Positions 31,629-40,550 of a stretch of 64,000 nt of DNA are shown piece after piece. The notes beneath the pieces were generated by a model that was not told the origin of the DNA, ran no database searches, and worked only from the letters and a program-made list of their open reading frames with translations. Source of the DNA: an uncultured Steroidobacter sp. (GTDB taxonomy: Bacteria > Pseudomonadota > Gammaproteobacteria > Steroidobacterales > Steroidobacteraceae). Location of the stretch: the NCBI GenBank assembly GCA_938008435.1, contig CALLKK010000009.1, forward strand, positions 186,001 to 250,000. Direction: 5' to 3'. The translations under genes were made by a program, and so were the position numbers. The number at the start of each line of letters is the position of its first letter. The first letter of the stretch is position 1.

Positions 31629-33848
31629 TTAGTCATCGTCCACGATGATCACGGTGGCGCTGCCGATAGCGCCGACCTCGACGTGCTCATCGAGCGACTC
31701 GATCTCGATGAGGAACAGCTCCGTGCTCTCGGGAATCGCATCGTTGACGATGGGAATCGGGATCGTCACGCTGCGTGCACCCGCCGGAATCTGCTCGACG
31801 CCCGGCCCGATGTCTGCGTAATCCTCGCCTGCTTCGGCGGAATTTGCGTGCAATGACCAACGCAGGCTCACCGGCAAACGCGTCGAGCCGCGGCGCCGCA
31901 CTTCCACCATCACGGCCGGCTCGCTCTCGTTCACGATATACGTGTCTTGGCTGAGCTCGATGGTCACCGGCCCCGCCCAAGACTCGCTGCGTACCGGCGC
32001 GTTCGCTGCGCTCGTCCCTGGTTCTGCCGCGGACTGCTGCTGCGTCGGAGCGGCAGGCGCCGTTGCCCGTGCGGGCTCGGTCGACTCGCTCGATGTCCCG
32101 TTCGCAGGGGCCGACGCGGCCTCTTGAGATACGCCCTCGTTGCTTGAGGGTTCGGTCGCAGCACCGTCGCCGAGCGGCGGCGTGGTGTCCTCGCTTTGCG
32201 GCAAGGACAGCGCAGAACGTGAGTCGATGCTCTGCACCGGCGGCGGAATGCGCGTGACGACAAAGAACGTCGTTACGACCACGACGATCACGGCCAGCAC
32301 GCCCAGCGTGCGACGCACGCGAGCAGCGCGGGTGTCCTCGGGTATCGCGAGCAGCTGCGGCGGCACCGGCTCCGGATGCGTCTCGTTCGCACCGAGCGCC
32401 GCAATGAGATCCTGAACGTCTATCCGGCGATCAGCACGATCCCAGGCGAGCGCGCGACTGAGCGCGTGCCATTGCTTGCCGGAGAGCCCCGGCACGCGCT
32501 GCGGGCGACGCCCATCCGCACGCGCCAGAAATGCAGATCGTCCGCCGTAAGGATGCCGTCCGCTCAGGAGCTCGTAAGCGATGCAAGCCAGGCTGTAGAC
32601 ATCGTCGCTCGCATCCGGCTCCATCCCGTGCACCCGCTCGGCGCTTGCATAAGCAGGCGTACCGATCACTACCACGCCCTGCTCGCCGTCGAGCTCGCCG
32701 CTGCGCGGCACGCGCGAGCGCGCGAAGCCGAACTCCAGCACGCGCACTTCGCCGGCCGACGTGATCATGATGTTGCGCGGCTTGAGGTCGCCGTGAACGA
32801 TGTTGCGCCGATGCGCATGAGCCAGCGCTGCGCCCACAGCGCCGATGATCCATAGCGCGTGTCGGCGGGCCATGGGCCGGCCGCCGAGGCGGTGCAGCAC
32901 GCTCGCGAGCGATTGCCCTTCGAGCAGCTCCATGACCACGAAGTGCGTATCGCCGTCACGGTCGAGATCGAACACCTTCGCGATGTTCGGATGCGACAAG
33001 GACTGCGCTTGATGGAATTCGCGCTCGAGCGCCGCCAAGGCATTCGGATCCGATGCGTACGTCGGGTTGAATACTTTGACTGCGACGTAGCGCGCCGCTT
33101 CCGACAAATTGGCGCGGTGACGATCGAGCGCTTTGTAGATCGTGCTCGTTTGGCCTTGGCTCAAGACGCCAAGCAGCTCGTAGCGATCGCGCAGGACGCG
33201 ACGCCCCGTGGATTCTCGCCCTGCGGATTCTGAAGCGCGCGGCGCAGCAGCCGGCGTAGGTGCACGCGGCGGGCGCGTGGGCGCTCGCGCTGCCGTGCTT
33301 GCAGGCCACCGTGCGGTGCGGCCGGATGGGAACGCCTCGACGCGCGCCGCGGGTCGCGGCGGAAGCGGTTCGGGTACTTCGTCGAGGTCCTCTTCCTCGA
33401 GATCGTCCTCCTCGACCTCGTCGTCATCGCGCGCTGCATGCGCGTCGAGCCGCCCGCGCGAATACGGCGCGCTGCTCGGCGTCCCTTTCGGCGCGAGCGC
33501 GATGTCGTGCGTCTGCGTGTCGTGATTGGCCGCAGGCGGCTGCGCGCTCGGCGCACGCGGAGTGGGCGGCACCGCAGGCTGGGGCGGCGCGCCGACGGCC
33601 TGCTGCGAGATTCTCGCCTTCAGCGTGCGCGCGAACTCCGCATCGATTCGGCCCAGGCGCTGATAGCGATCGAGCAATGAGAGCGCAGCCCAGGGTGCTT
33701 CCTCGTTGCTCGCGCAAATGGAGAGAAATGCCTCCTCCAGATCCGCGCGTTCGCAACGGCCTGCCTGGTAGTCATCCAACCAACCGGTGAGAACGCCCGT
33801 GGCGCTCTCTTGCCCGTCGGCCGGGTGCTCGTCGATCGACACGCTCAT
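31629..33848 (-). CDS. Ser/Thr kinase-like membrane protein with Calx-beta-type C-terminus
   Basis: A 739-residue protein. The order is an N-terminal ~75-residue helical region, a Pro/Ala-rich and acidic linker, a Hanks-type kinase domain (~225-485), one membrane helix (~508-530), a low-complexity linker and a C-terminal domain (~645-739) resembling Calx-beta (VNESEPAVMVEV, GEDYADIGPGVEQIPAG, STELFLIEIES). Kinase residues are Lys-258 in YVAVKVF, an alpha-C Glu-277, and HGDLKPRN with Asp-354. The usual DFG is EFG (Glu-372) and the APE motif reads SAE. ATP-Mg binding may be altered, so it could be a weak kinase or a pseudokinase. ATG 33848 is preferred over TTG 33899. Substrate and signal are unknown. 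Confidence 0.85.
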   Translation of the reverse strand: MSVSIDEHPADGQESATGVLTGWLDDYQAGRCERADLEEAFLSICASNEEAPWAALSLLDRYQRLGRIDAEFARTLKARISQQAVGAPPQPAVPPTPRAPSAQPPAANHDTQTHDIALAPKGTPSSAPYSRGRLDAHAARDDDEVEEDDLEEEDLDEVPEPLPPRPAARVEAFPSGRTARWPASTAARAPTRPPRAPTPAAAPRASESAGRESTGRRVLRDRYELLGVLSQGQTSTIYKALDRHRANLSEAARYVAVKVFNPTYASDPNALAALEREFHQAQSLSHPNIAKVFDLDRDGDTHFVVMELLEGQSLASVLHRLGGRPMARRHALWIIGAVGAALAHAHRRNIVHGDLKPRNIMITSAGEVRVLEFGFARSRVPRSGELDGEQGVVVIGTPAYASAERVHGMEPDASDDVYSLACIAYELLSGRHPYGGRSAFLARADGRRPQRVPGLSGKQWHALSRALAWDRADRRIDVQDLIAALGANETHPEPVPPQLLAIPEDTRAARVRRTLGVLAVIVVVVTTFFVVTRIPPPVQSIDSRSALSLPQSEDTTPPLGDGAATEPSSNEGVSQEAASAPANGTSSESTEPARATAPAAPTQQQSAAEPGTSAANAPVRSESWAGPVTIELSQDTYIVNESEPAVMVEVRRRGSTRLPVSLRWSLHANSAEAGEDYADIGPGVEQIPAGARSVTIPIPIVNDAIPESTELFLIEIESLDEHVEVGAIGSATVIIVDDD

Positions 33849-33936
33849 GCTCTCGGCCTTGATGTCTGCCCGCACGGCGCAGGCAGGAAGGATAGACAAT
33901 GACGCGTGCGCCAGCTGAGCGGCGCATGACCCGGAG

Positions 33937-34476
33937 CTACGACTCGCGGCTCGAGGTCGCCTCGACTTCGGCGCGCAACGCCTTCTCCATCCGGAAATCG
34001 TCCATTACGAAGCCGTTTCCGATGTCCATCACGATATCTGCGGCGATGCGAAAGCCCAGGCGCTCGTAGATCTGGACGGACGGGTTGCCTTTGTTGACGG
34101 TCAGCCAAAGGTACTCCAGATCCCGCTGACGGGCGAGCCGCTCGATGAACTCCATGCAGAGCCGCCCGGTTCCGGAGCCGCGACTCGACTTGTGCAGATA
34201 TAACTTACTGATGAACAGCCGTTTTTGTTCCGGCTCGGCGCGCACGGCCATGTAGCCGATCAGAGACCCGCCGCGGCGCACGCCGTAGTACTCGTACCCC
34301 GCTGCAATCTGTTCACGCATGGCGGCGCGGCTCTGAAAGCGCTCGAGCATGTAGTCCACCTGCGCCTGGCCGATGATTGGCACGTAATGCTCGTTCCAGA
34401 TCTCGTAGGCCAGTTGCTCGAGCTCGACGAGCTCCGCGTCGCTCGCAAGCGGCTCGAAAGTGATGGGATCGGTCAT
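33937..34476 (-). CDS. GNAT family N-acetyltransferase
   Basis: A 179-residue acetyltransferase of the GNAT fold. The acetyl-CoA loop is visible as LYLHKSSRGSGTGRLCMEFIERLA near residue 92, followed by YLWLTVNKGNPSVQIYERLGF near 122, a standard motif B. AGAGGA lies 5 bases before ATG 34476. Substrate cannot be predicted. It lies 58 bases downstream of dctA on the same strand. Confidence 0.88.
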   Translation of the reverse strand: MTDPITFEPLASDAELVELEQLAYEIWNEHYVPIIGQAQVDYMLERFQSRAAMREQIAAGYEYYGVRRGGSLIGYMAVRAEPEQKRLFISKLYLHKSSRGSGTGRLCMEFIERLARQRDLEYLWLTVNKGNPSVQIYERLGFRIAADIVMDIGNGFVMDDFRMEKALRAEVEATSSRES

Positions 34477-34534
34477 GAGTTCCTCTTGCAGGAATCAGCC
34501 CGCATGCAGGCAGTGGGTACCGGGCAGCGCACCC

Positions 34535-35833
34535 CTAGCGGAGATACTGGCGGGCGCGTGTTTCGTCCAAGGCTCCGCACCATTTTGCGACGATGACGGT
34601 CGCCGCACCATTGCCGATGAGGTTCGTGAGCGCACGCGCCTCGGACATGAAGCGATCGATGCCCAGAATGAGCGCAAGCGCCGCCACGGGCAGCGTATCC
34701 AACGCCGAGAGGGTGGCGGCCAGCACGATGAAGCCGCTCCCCGTAACGCCGGCAGCACCCTTCGAGGTTACGAGCAGCACCGCCAGCAGCCCGAGCTGAT
34801 CGAGCAGGCCGAGCGGCGTATTGGTGGCTTGCGCGATGAACACCGCCGCCATCGTCAGATAAATGGACGTGCCGTCGAGATTGAAGGAGTACCCGGTCGG
34901 AATCACGAGTCCCACGACGGACTGGGCGCACCCGACGCGCTCCATTTTCGCCAACAGCCGCGGCAATACCGACTCGGACGAAGACGTGCCGAGCACGATC
35001 AGCAGCTCTTCGCGCAAGTAACGCACCAGCTTCGTGATGCGAAAGCCGTGCGCCCGCGCAATCGCGCCGAGCACGACGAAAATGAACAGGAGACAAGTTG
35101 CGTAGAAGCACGCCATCAACTTGCCGAGCGAGACCAGCGTGCCGACGCCGTACTTGCCGATTGTAAACGCCATGGCGCCGAACGCACCGAGCGGCGCTAC
35201 GCGCATTACCATCGCGACGATGCGGAACAACACTGCGCTCAGATCGTCGATCAGCGCTAGCATGTTGCGCGACCGCTCGCCGAGCGCATGCAGCGCGAAT
35301 CCGAACAGCAGCGCAATCAGCAGCACCTGCAGGATCTCGCCCCGGGCGAGCGCGCCCAGAAAGGTCTCGGGAATGATGCCGAGCAGGAACCCGACGACAT
35401 TCTGCTCCTTGGCCGCTTGCTCGTACGCCTGCAGCGCGCTCGTGTCGAGCGACTCGACCGCGACGTTCATGCCCACGCCGGGCTGCACGAGATTAACGAC
35501 GACCAGACCGACGATGAGCGCGAGCGTGCTCAAGATCTCGAAGTAGATCAGCGCATATGCGCCTGTCCTACCGACCGCACGCATGTTTTCCATCCCGCCG
35601 ATCCCGGTGACGACGGTGCAGAAGATGACCGGCGCGATCAGCATCTTGATGAGCTTGATGAAGCCGTCGCCCAAGGGCTTCATCTGTGCGCCGAGCTCAG
35701 GATGGAAATGACCGAGCGCGATGCCGATCAGAATCGCGATGAGGACCTGGAAGTAAAGATGCTTGTACAGCGGCACACGCTCATCGTGTGCCTGGCTCGG
35801 CTCGCTCACGGTGGTCGGATGCTCGGCGGTCAT
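34535..35833 (-). CDS. dctA: dicarboxylate:cation symporter DctA
   Basis: A 432-residue transporter of the DAACS family for C4-dicarboxylates such as succinate, fumarate and malate. KHLYFQVLIAILIGIALGHFHP at the N-terminus is characteristic. The serine-rich re-entrant loop GTSSSESVLPRLLAKME near residue 265, PTGYSFNLDGTSIYLTMAAVFIAQAT near 295 and SKGAAGVTGSGFIVLAATL near 345 support DctA rather than the glutamate branch. A short extra N-terminal tail precedes the first helix. No DctBD regulators are nearby. Confidence 0.92.
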   Translation of the reverse strand: MTAEHPTTVSEPSQAHDERVPLYKHLYFQVLIAILIGIALGHFHPELGAQMKPLGDGFIKLIKMLIAPVIFCTVVTGIGGMENMRAVGRTGAYALIYFEILSTLALIVGLVVVNLVQPGVGMNVAVESLDTSALQAYEQAAKEQNVVGFLLGIIPETFLGALARGEILQVLLIALLFGFALHALGERSRNMLALIDDLSAVLFRIVAMVMRVAPLGAFGAMAFTIGKYGVGTLVSLGKLMACFYATCLLFIFVVLGAIARAHGFRITKLVRYLREELLIVLGTSSSESVLPRLLAKMERVGCAQSVVGLVIPTGYSFNLDGTSIYLTMAAVFIAQATNTPLGLLDQLGLLAVLLVTSKGAAGVTGSGFIVLAATLSALDTLPVAALALILGIDRFMSEARALTNLIGNGAATVIVAKWCGALDETRARQYLR

Positions 35834-35890
35834 TCCGACACATCTTAGTCGACTCGGCGCGGCGGCGCCGCCCGAGAACGGGCCGGTCGC

Positions 35891-36391
35891 CTAGGCCGGC
35901 GCGGCGAGCCTTACCGTCGCAGCGGTGCCCGACAGGCCGCTCACCCAGCAACGGCCTTCGCGCGCATCGAGGCGCACGACGATCCCGCCCGGGCGATGGA
36001 ACTCCTCGCATTCGACCGCATGGCGCGAATCGGCGAAGTAAGCCTTGATGAGATCGATCACGGTCGCCGCCGGATCCTGAATGTTCGGCAGCTCGGGCGC
36101 ATGGGCAAACACATTCACGCGCCAGCTCTGCTTGCGAGCGCCGAGCGCGCGCAGCTCCTTGCAAAAGCGATCCATCAGCAGGATCGTCGAGCTCAGGGTG
36201 TTGTCGGTGAGATCGACGGATTTGCTCTCGCTCGTCGCCACGTACTTGAGATTGAGCAGCCCGCCCGCGCCCTGCGTATCGTCGTGCACGCAGATCGCAA
36301 GCGCCGCCCGCAGCTCCGCCACGAGCAGGACGGAGGCGCGCGCCACTTCGAACGAATCGGAGGCAACGTGAATTTCGGACTGGACGCTCAT
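35891..36391 (-). CDS. CheD-like protein, probably degenerate
   Basis: A 166-residue soluble protein. Its length and pattern resemble chemoreceptor glutamine deamidase CheD: a strand pair before AALAICVHDD, then GAGGLLNLKYV, a helix TILLMDRFCKELRALGARK, and a late GGIVVRLDAREG matching the CheD GG-x-x-x-R region. In active CheD a Cys sits at the LGSC position and a His in the GGMAH position. Here these appear to be Ala and Asn, so deamidase activity is doubtful. No chemotaxis genes are adjacent. The assignment is by eye and tentative; that it is a real gene is more secure. Confidence 0.55.
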   Translation of the reverse strand: MSVQSEIHVASDSFEVARASVLLVAELRAALAICVHDDTQGAGGLLNLKYVATSESKSVDLTDNTLSSTILLMDRFCKELRALGARKQSWRVNVFAHAPELPNIQDPAATVIDLIKAYFADSRHAVECEEFHRPGGIVVRLDAREGRCWVSGLSGTAATVRLAAPA

Positions 36392-36522
36392 ACCGCGCCG
36401 ATGATGACGGGATCGAGCGCACCTTCGGTGAGGAATGGTTCACGGAATAGCCAAAGCGCCAGCAAGTGACAGTTTTTGACCGCTGCAAGACGCACTTGCG
36501 TCACCTCGATGCGGAGCCTGCG

Positions 36523-36552
36523 TCGGGGCGAACCGACGGCGGCTCGCCCCGA
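36523..36552 (-). terminator. hairpin downstream of DUF2721 gene
   Basis: Arms TCGGGGCGA (36523-36531) and TCGCCCCGA (36544-36552) with a 12-base loop lie 10 bases past the stop codon at 36563. No T-run follows on the minus strand. Confidence 0.45.
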
Positions 36553-36562
36553 TGTCAATTGG

Positions 36563-37021
36563 CTATACGTCGCTCTTCGGCATGCGCAGCCCGCCGAAGC
36601 TCAACGCCGAAGTGGCGATGAACACTTCGCGCAGGAAATAGAGCATGGCGGCGGCAAGACTGAGCAGCGCCACGACGAAGACGATGGCGATCGGCAGGGC
36701 GAGCTCCAAGTTCAGCGCCGAGCTCACGAACAGCGCGGCGACCACCAGCGACACGAGCAAGCCGCACATCACGCACAAGGCAATCGCGCGGTTGATCAGC
36801 GTCGCGCGCTTGAAGAGCACCTTGAGCCGGCGGTGAATATCCTCGGCCGCCTCGGGCGTCGCGGCAGCAAGCTCGGCTTCCATGAGCCGCGCACGATCGA
36901 TGATGCGTCCGATACGGGCGGCGAGCACGTTCAACGTCGCCCCGACGCCGGCGAGCAGGAACACGGGTGCGACGGCCAGCTGAATGACCTGGGCAACGGA
37001 CACGGCGTGCGTAGGCGTCAT
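36563..37021 (-). CDS. DUF2721 family membrane protein
   Basis: A 152-residue inner-membrane protein. The start AQVIQLAVAPVFLLAGVGATLNVLAARIGRIIDRAR is the DUF2721 signature: a first membrane helix followed by a basic RxxRIIDRAR segment. Then comes a helical cytoplasmic stretch (~45-75) and two further membrane helices (~78-100 and ~105-130). Function unknown. It is divergent from the VNG-repeat gene, with 157 bases between for both promoters. Confidence 0.85.
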   Translation of the reverse strand: MTPTHAVSVAQVIQLAVAPVFLLAGVGATLNVLAARIGRIIDRARLMEAELAAATPEAAEDIHRRLKVLFKRATLINRAIALCVMCGLLVSLVVAALFVSSALNLELALPIAIVFVVALLSLAAAMLYFLREVFIATSALSFGGLRMPKSDV

Positions 37022-37178
37022 GGGCGTTTCGACCTCGCTTATCGGAGCTCCATCCGGTTGGCCTGTCTATCTTGCCATGCGTGCCCGCGTTCTGCCTGCA
37101 ACCTTCCGGCCCGCACCTGCATCCAAATGCCAAGACGACGGGCCGCGCGGGCCCGAGATGCACTACAGGAGCAACACG

Positions 37179-37877
37179 ATGAGAACGACAATTGCGGCGG
37201 TCATGCTCTGCCTGGCCTCGCTCGCGTACGGCAATAGCGACATCTCCAAGGTCAACGGCTCGATCCACGTAACTGCGGGCCAAACGGTCGGTAAGGTCTC
37301 GTCGGTGAACGGCGCGATCACCATCGATCAAGACGTCACGGCTCGGAACGTCGAAACCGTCAACGGCGCCATTCGTGTCGGCGCGCGCTCACGCGTCGAA
37401 ACCCTCGAAGCCGTCAACGGCAGCATCACGCTCGCCGAAGGCGCCACCGCTCAGTCGATGCAGTCGGTCAACGGCGCCTTGCGTGTCGGTTCGGGCAGCG
37501 AAGTGGCCGGCGATGTCGCGAGCGTCAACGGGGCCATCACGGCCGAAGCTGGCGCACGCATTCAGGGCAATGTCGAAAACGTCAATGGCAAGATCATGCT
37601 CGAACAAGCGCACGTCGCGGGCCGCTTGAAATCGACCAACGGCGGCATCGAGGTCGGCGCGCAATCCTATGTCGGCAACGGCATTCTCGTGACCAAACCG
37701 CGCATGAGCGGGTTCAGCATCAACCGCAGCAAGCCGAAAATCGTCATCGGCCCCGGCGCCGTCGTGGACGGCACGCTCAAGTTCGAGCGCGAGGTCGAGC
37801 TCTACGTCAGCGAGAGCGCCAAGATCGGCCCCGTCGAAGGCGCAACGCCGGTGAAGTTCTCAGGTACGCGTCCCTGA
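37179..37877 (+). CDS. secreted VNG-repeat beta-solenoid protein
   Basis: A 232-residue exported protein. ATG 37179 is preceded by AGGAGC and gives a clean signal peptide (MRTTIAAVMLCLASLAYG). Residues ~25-180 are eight repeats of about 18-20 residues, each centred on V-N-G (KVNGSI, SVNGAI, TVNGAI, AVNGSI, SVNGAL, SVNGAI, NVNGKI, then STNGGI). This pattern predicts a parallel beta-solenoid, as in bactofilin- or DUF4097-like proteins. The C-terminus adds two more solenoid-like turns (IGPGAVVDGTLKF, VSESAKIGPVEG). There is no catalytic motif; a structural or surface role is inference. Confidence 0.8.
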   Translation: MRTTIAAVMLCLASLAYGNSDISKVNGSIHVTAGQTVGKVSSVNGAITIDQDVTARNVETVNGAIRVGARSRVETLEAVNGSITLAEGATAQSMQSVNGALRVGSGSEVAGDVASVNGAITAEAGARIQGNVENVNGKIMLEQAHVAGRLKSTNGGIEVGAQSYVGNGILVTKPRMSGFSINRSKPKIVIGPGAVVDGTLKFEREVELYVSESAKIGPVEGATPVKFSGTRP

Positions 37878-38080
37878 CACAGCACGCGCCGAAGCGAAAT
37901 GACGGTTGCGATGGCCGTGACGCAGGCGATGAAGGCAGCGACGCACACCGTGCGCGCCGCATCGCCAAAGAGAACAGCACCCTGACACGCAACGATTGTT
38001 CTGAACGCGAGAACCACCCCTGTCAGGGGCACAACATCACTTCCTCCCTGCGTCACGCCATCGCCGCCGCGCTTCTTCGA

Positions 38081-39169
38081 TCACTGGCTCGCCCGCGCGT
38101 AAACGACAACATCTCCGCGCGAGCCGCGCTCCAGATCGCCGCGCCGCGCGAGATATTCGAGATGCGCGGTCGCCTCGCCCAGCGCCAGCAGCAGGTGCAT
38201 ACCGGTCGGTTTGCGTCGATACAGTACCGGCAACACCTCGCGTGCCGAGAGCGGACGCGAGCACGCTTCGACGAGCTTGAGCAGCTGGCGCTCGTGATGT
38301 GCACGCAGATCGTCGATGCGCCGATGCAGCCCATAGAATGGCAAGCCGTGTGAAGGCAAGACGAGCGTGTCGGCCGGCAGGCGCCGCAGGCGTTCGAGCG
38401 AGCGCAAGTAAGCATCGAGCGGATTCGCCTCAGGGTCACGGAACGAGATGCTGATATTGGGCGAGATCGCCGGCAGCACCTGATCCCCGCTGATCAGGAT
38501 GCCCTCATCTGCATTCCACAAGCACAGGTGTCCGTCCGCGTGCCCTTCCACCTCGAGCGCCTGCCAGGCACCGCCTTCGAGCTCGAGCCGCGCTTCGTCT
38601 TCAATGAAACGTTCGACCCGCGGCATACCTGCCGCAAGCCGCGTGTAACGCTCGGGCTTGAGCAATGCACTCAGCTCGGCCGGCTCCACCACGCCCCGCG
38701 CGCGGAGAAAGGCCTCGATCTCCGCAAGCGCGGGCGGTCCGCCCTGCACGGATTCGAGATACGCATGACAGCGTCGCGACAGCCACACAGGGATCGAGTA
38801 GCGCTGCTGTAGCCACTCGGCCAGTCCGCTGTGATCGGCATGTCCGTGCGTCACGAAAACGGCAAGCGGCGCATTGGTCTCGAACAGCTCCGCATGCAGG
38901 CGCGTCCAAGCGTCGCGACACATCGTGGCAGCCATCCCCGTGTCGACGAGCACATAACCGTTCGCAGCGCCGATGAGCCACACGTTGATGTGGTTGAGAT
39001 CGAGCGGCAGCGGCACGCGGCTCCAGCGTACGTTGGCGGCAACGATGACCGAGCTGCCGCTTACGGGCGGGTCGATGCCGAGATAGCGGATCGGTCCGGC
39101 AGCGGACGACGTGTCGCTTTCGGCCGCAACGGCTGCGGCCTGCGGGGTGCTGGATGCGGGAGGATTCAT
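38081..39169 (-). CDS. metallo-beta-lactamase-fold hydrolase
   Basis: A 362-residue soluble hydrolase of the MBL fold. The metal site is THGHADHSG (residues ~108-116), with later ligands EVEGHADGHLCLW near 210, an Asp in LISGDQVLP near 228 and LPSHGLPF near 272. The C-terminal ~80 residues look like the winged-helix region of LACTB2/GloB-type relatives. ATG 39169 is chosen; further upstream in-frame sequence overlaps the divergent M20 gene and looks random. Substrate unknown, possibly thioesters or lactones. Confidence 0.87.
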   Translation of the reverse strand: MNPPASSTPQAAAVAAESDTSSAAGPIRYLGIDPPVSGSSVIVAANVRWSRVPLPLDLNHINVWLIGAANGYVLVDTGMAATMCRDAWTRLHAELFETNAPLAVFVTHGHADHSGLAEWLQQRYSIPVWLSRRCHAYLESVQGGPPALAEIEAFLRARGVVEPAELSALLKPERYTRLAAGMPRVERFIEDEARLELEGGAWQALEVEGHADGHLCLWNADEGILISGDQVLPAISPNISISFRDPEANPLDAYLRSLERLRRLPADTLVLPSHGLPFYGLHRRIDDLRAHHERQLLKLVEACSRPLSAREVLPVLYRRKPTGMHLLLALGEATAHLEYLARRGDLERGSRGDVVVYARASQ

Positions 39170-39233
39170 CGTGGGCGCAGAGGCGATGGTCGGCGCTATG
39201 ATGCGACCATTCGGCGCGAAGGTGAAATCCGTG

Positions 39234-40538
39234 ATGCGAGATTGGCTCAAACTGAGACTTCTGTACGCATGCGCACTGCTCTTTGCATTTGCCGCAAGCG
39301 TCTGCCAGGCGGGTCTCGATGAGCCCGAAAAGCGTGCAATCGAGCATATCCGCGCGCACGAAACTGAGGCTTTCGCGCTCCTCGAAACCCTGGTCGAGAT
39401 CAATAGCGGCACGATGAACTTCGCCGGCGTACGACGCGTCGCCGAGGTGCTGCGGCCGCATTTCGAGGCGCTCGGCTTTTCGACACGCTGGGAGGACGGT
39501 GCACCCTACGGTCGCGCCGGACATCTCATCGCCGAACGGCCCGGCACCGGGCCGCGCGTCCTGCTGATCGGCCATCTGGATACCGTGTTCGAGCCCGGTC
39601 ATCCGTTCCAGCGCTTCGAACGACGCGGACACATCGCGCACGGCCCCGGCACGGCGGACATGAAAGGCGGCATCGTGGTCGCGCTGACAGCGCTTGCGGC
39701 CCTGCGCGTCGCCGATGCGCTCGATCGCCTGCACCTCACGGTCATTCTGCACGGCGATGAAGAAGATGCCGGTGCGCCGCTTACGCTCGCGCGCAAGACG
39801 CTGGTGGACGCAGCCCGCGCCGCCGACATCGCAATCGGGCTCGAAAATGCGGATAACGACCCGCGTACGGCCGTGGTCGCGCGGCGCAGCTCGAGCCGCT
39901 GGCGGATCAGCGTGACGGCGAAGAGCGCGCATTCCTCGCAGATCTTCACCGACGAAGTCGGTGCCGGCGCCAACTACGAGCTCGCGCGCATCCTCGCGCA
40001 GTTCTATCGCGAGCTGCGCGGCGAAGAGCACCTCACATTCAACGCCGGGCTCATCGCCGGCAGCACGCAGGTCGAATACACGCCTGAGCCGCCGGCAGCC
40101 AGCGTGGCGGGCAAGGACAACATCGTCGCGCCGCAGGCGGTTGCCTCGGGCGATCTGCGCGCCATTTCGATCGCCCAGCGCGAACGCGCAAAGGAACGCA
40201 TGCGCAGGATCGTCGCCCAACACCTGCCGGGCACCGCTGCCACCATTGAGTTCGAGGATGGCTACCCGCCGATGTCGCCGAGCGCCGGAAACGACAAACT
40301 GCTGGCGCTGTATGACGAAGCCAGCCGCGATCTGGGATTCGGTCCGGTCGTTGCCGTCGATCCGCGCAAAGCAGGCGCCGCGGACATTTCCTTCGCGGCC
40401 GAGCATGTCGCGATGGCCATCGACGGTCTGGGGTTGCTCGGCGGCAAGGCACACACCGCCGAAGAATTCGCCGATCTCAGAACGTTTGAGGTGCAGGCGC
40501 AGCGTCTGGCGCTGCTCTTGATGCGCCTGTCGCGCTAG
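39234..40538 (+). CDS. M20 family metallopeptidase (carboxypeptidase G2-like)
   Basis: A 434-residue exported zinc peptidase. ATG 39234 begins a signal peptide (RLLYACALLFAFAASVCQA). Metal-site motifs are GHLDTVFEPG near residue 105, GPGTADMKGGIVVAL near 137, HGDEEDAGAP near 175 with the catalytic Glu, and a C-terminal LLGGKAHTAEEF His. The lid/dimerisation domain lies at ~210-330. It resembles glutamate carboxypeptidase (CPG2) and should remove C-terminal residues in the periplasm. It is divergent from the MBL gene with 64 bases between; a longer start at 39111 would overlap that gene. Confidence 0.88.
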   Translation: MRDWLKLRLLYACALLFAFAASVCQAGLDEPEKRAIEHIRAHETEAFALLETLVEINSGTMNFAGVRRVAEVLRPHFEALGFSTRWEDGAPYGRAGHLIAERPGTGPRVLLIGHLDTVFEPGHPFQRFERRGHIAHGPGTADMKGGIVVALTALAALRVADALDRLHLTVILHGDEEDAGAPLTLARKTLVDAARAADIAIGLENADNDPRTAVVARRSSSRWRISVTAKSAHSSQIFTDEVGAGANYELARILAQFYRELRGEEHLTFNAGLIAGSTQVEYTPEPPAASVAGKDNIVAPQAVASGDLRAISIAQRERAKERMRRIVAQHLPGTAATIEFEDGYPPMSPSAGNDKLLALYDEASRDLGFGPVVAVDPRKAGAADISFAAEHVAMAIDGLGLLGGKAHTAEEFADLRTFEVQAQRLALLLMRLSR

Positions 40539-40550
40539 CAGCGCGCTCGA

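Noticed and set aside
37878..38080. possible small gene between the VNG-repeat and MBL genes
   Set aside because: Only an 84-codon frame that overlaps the upstream gene; no supporting signals.
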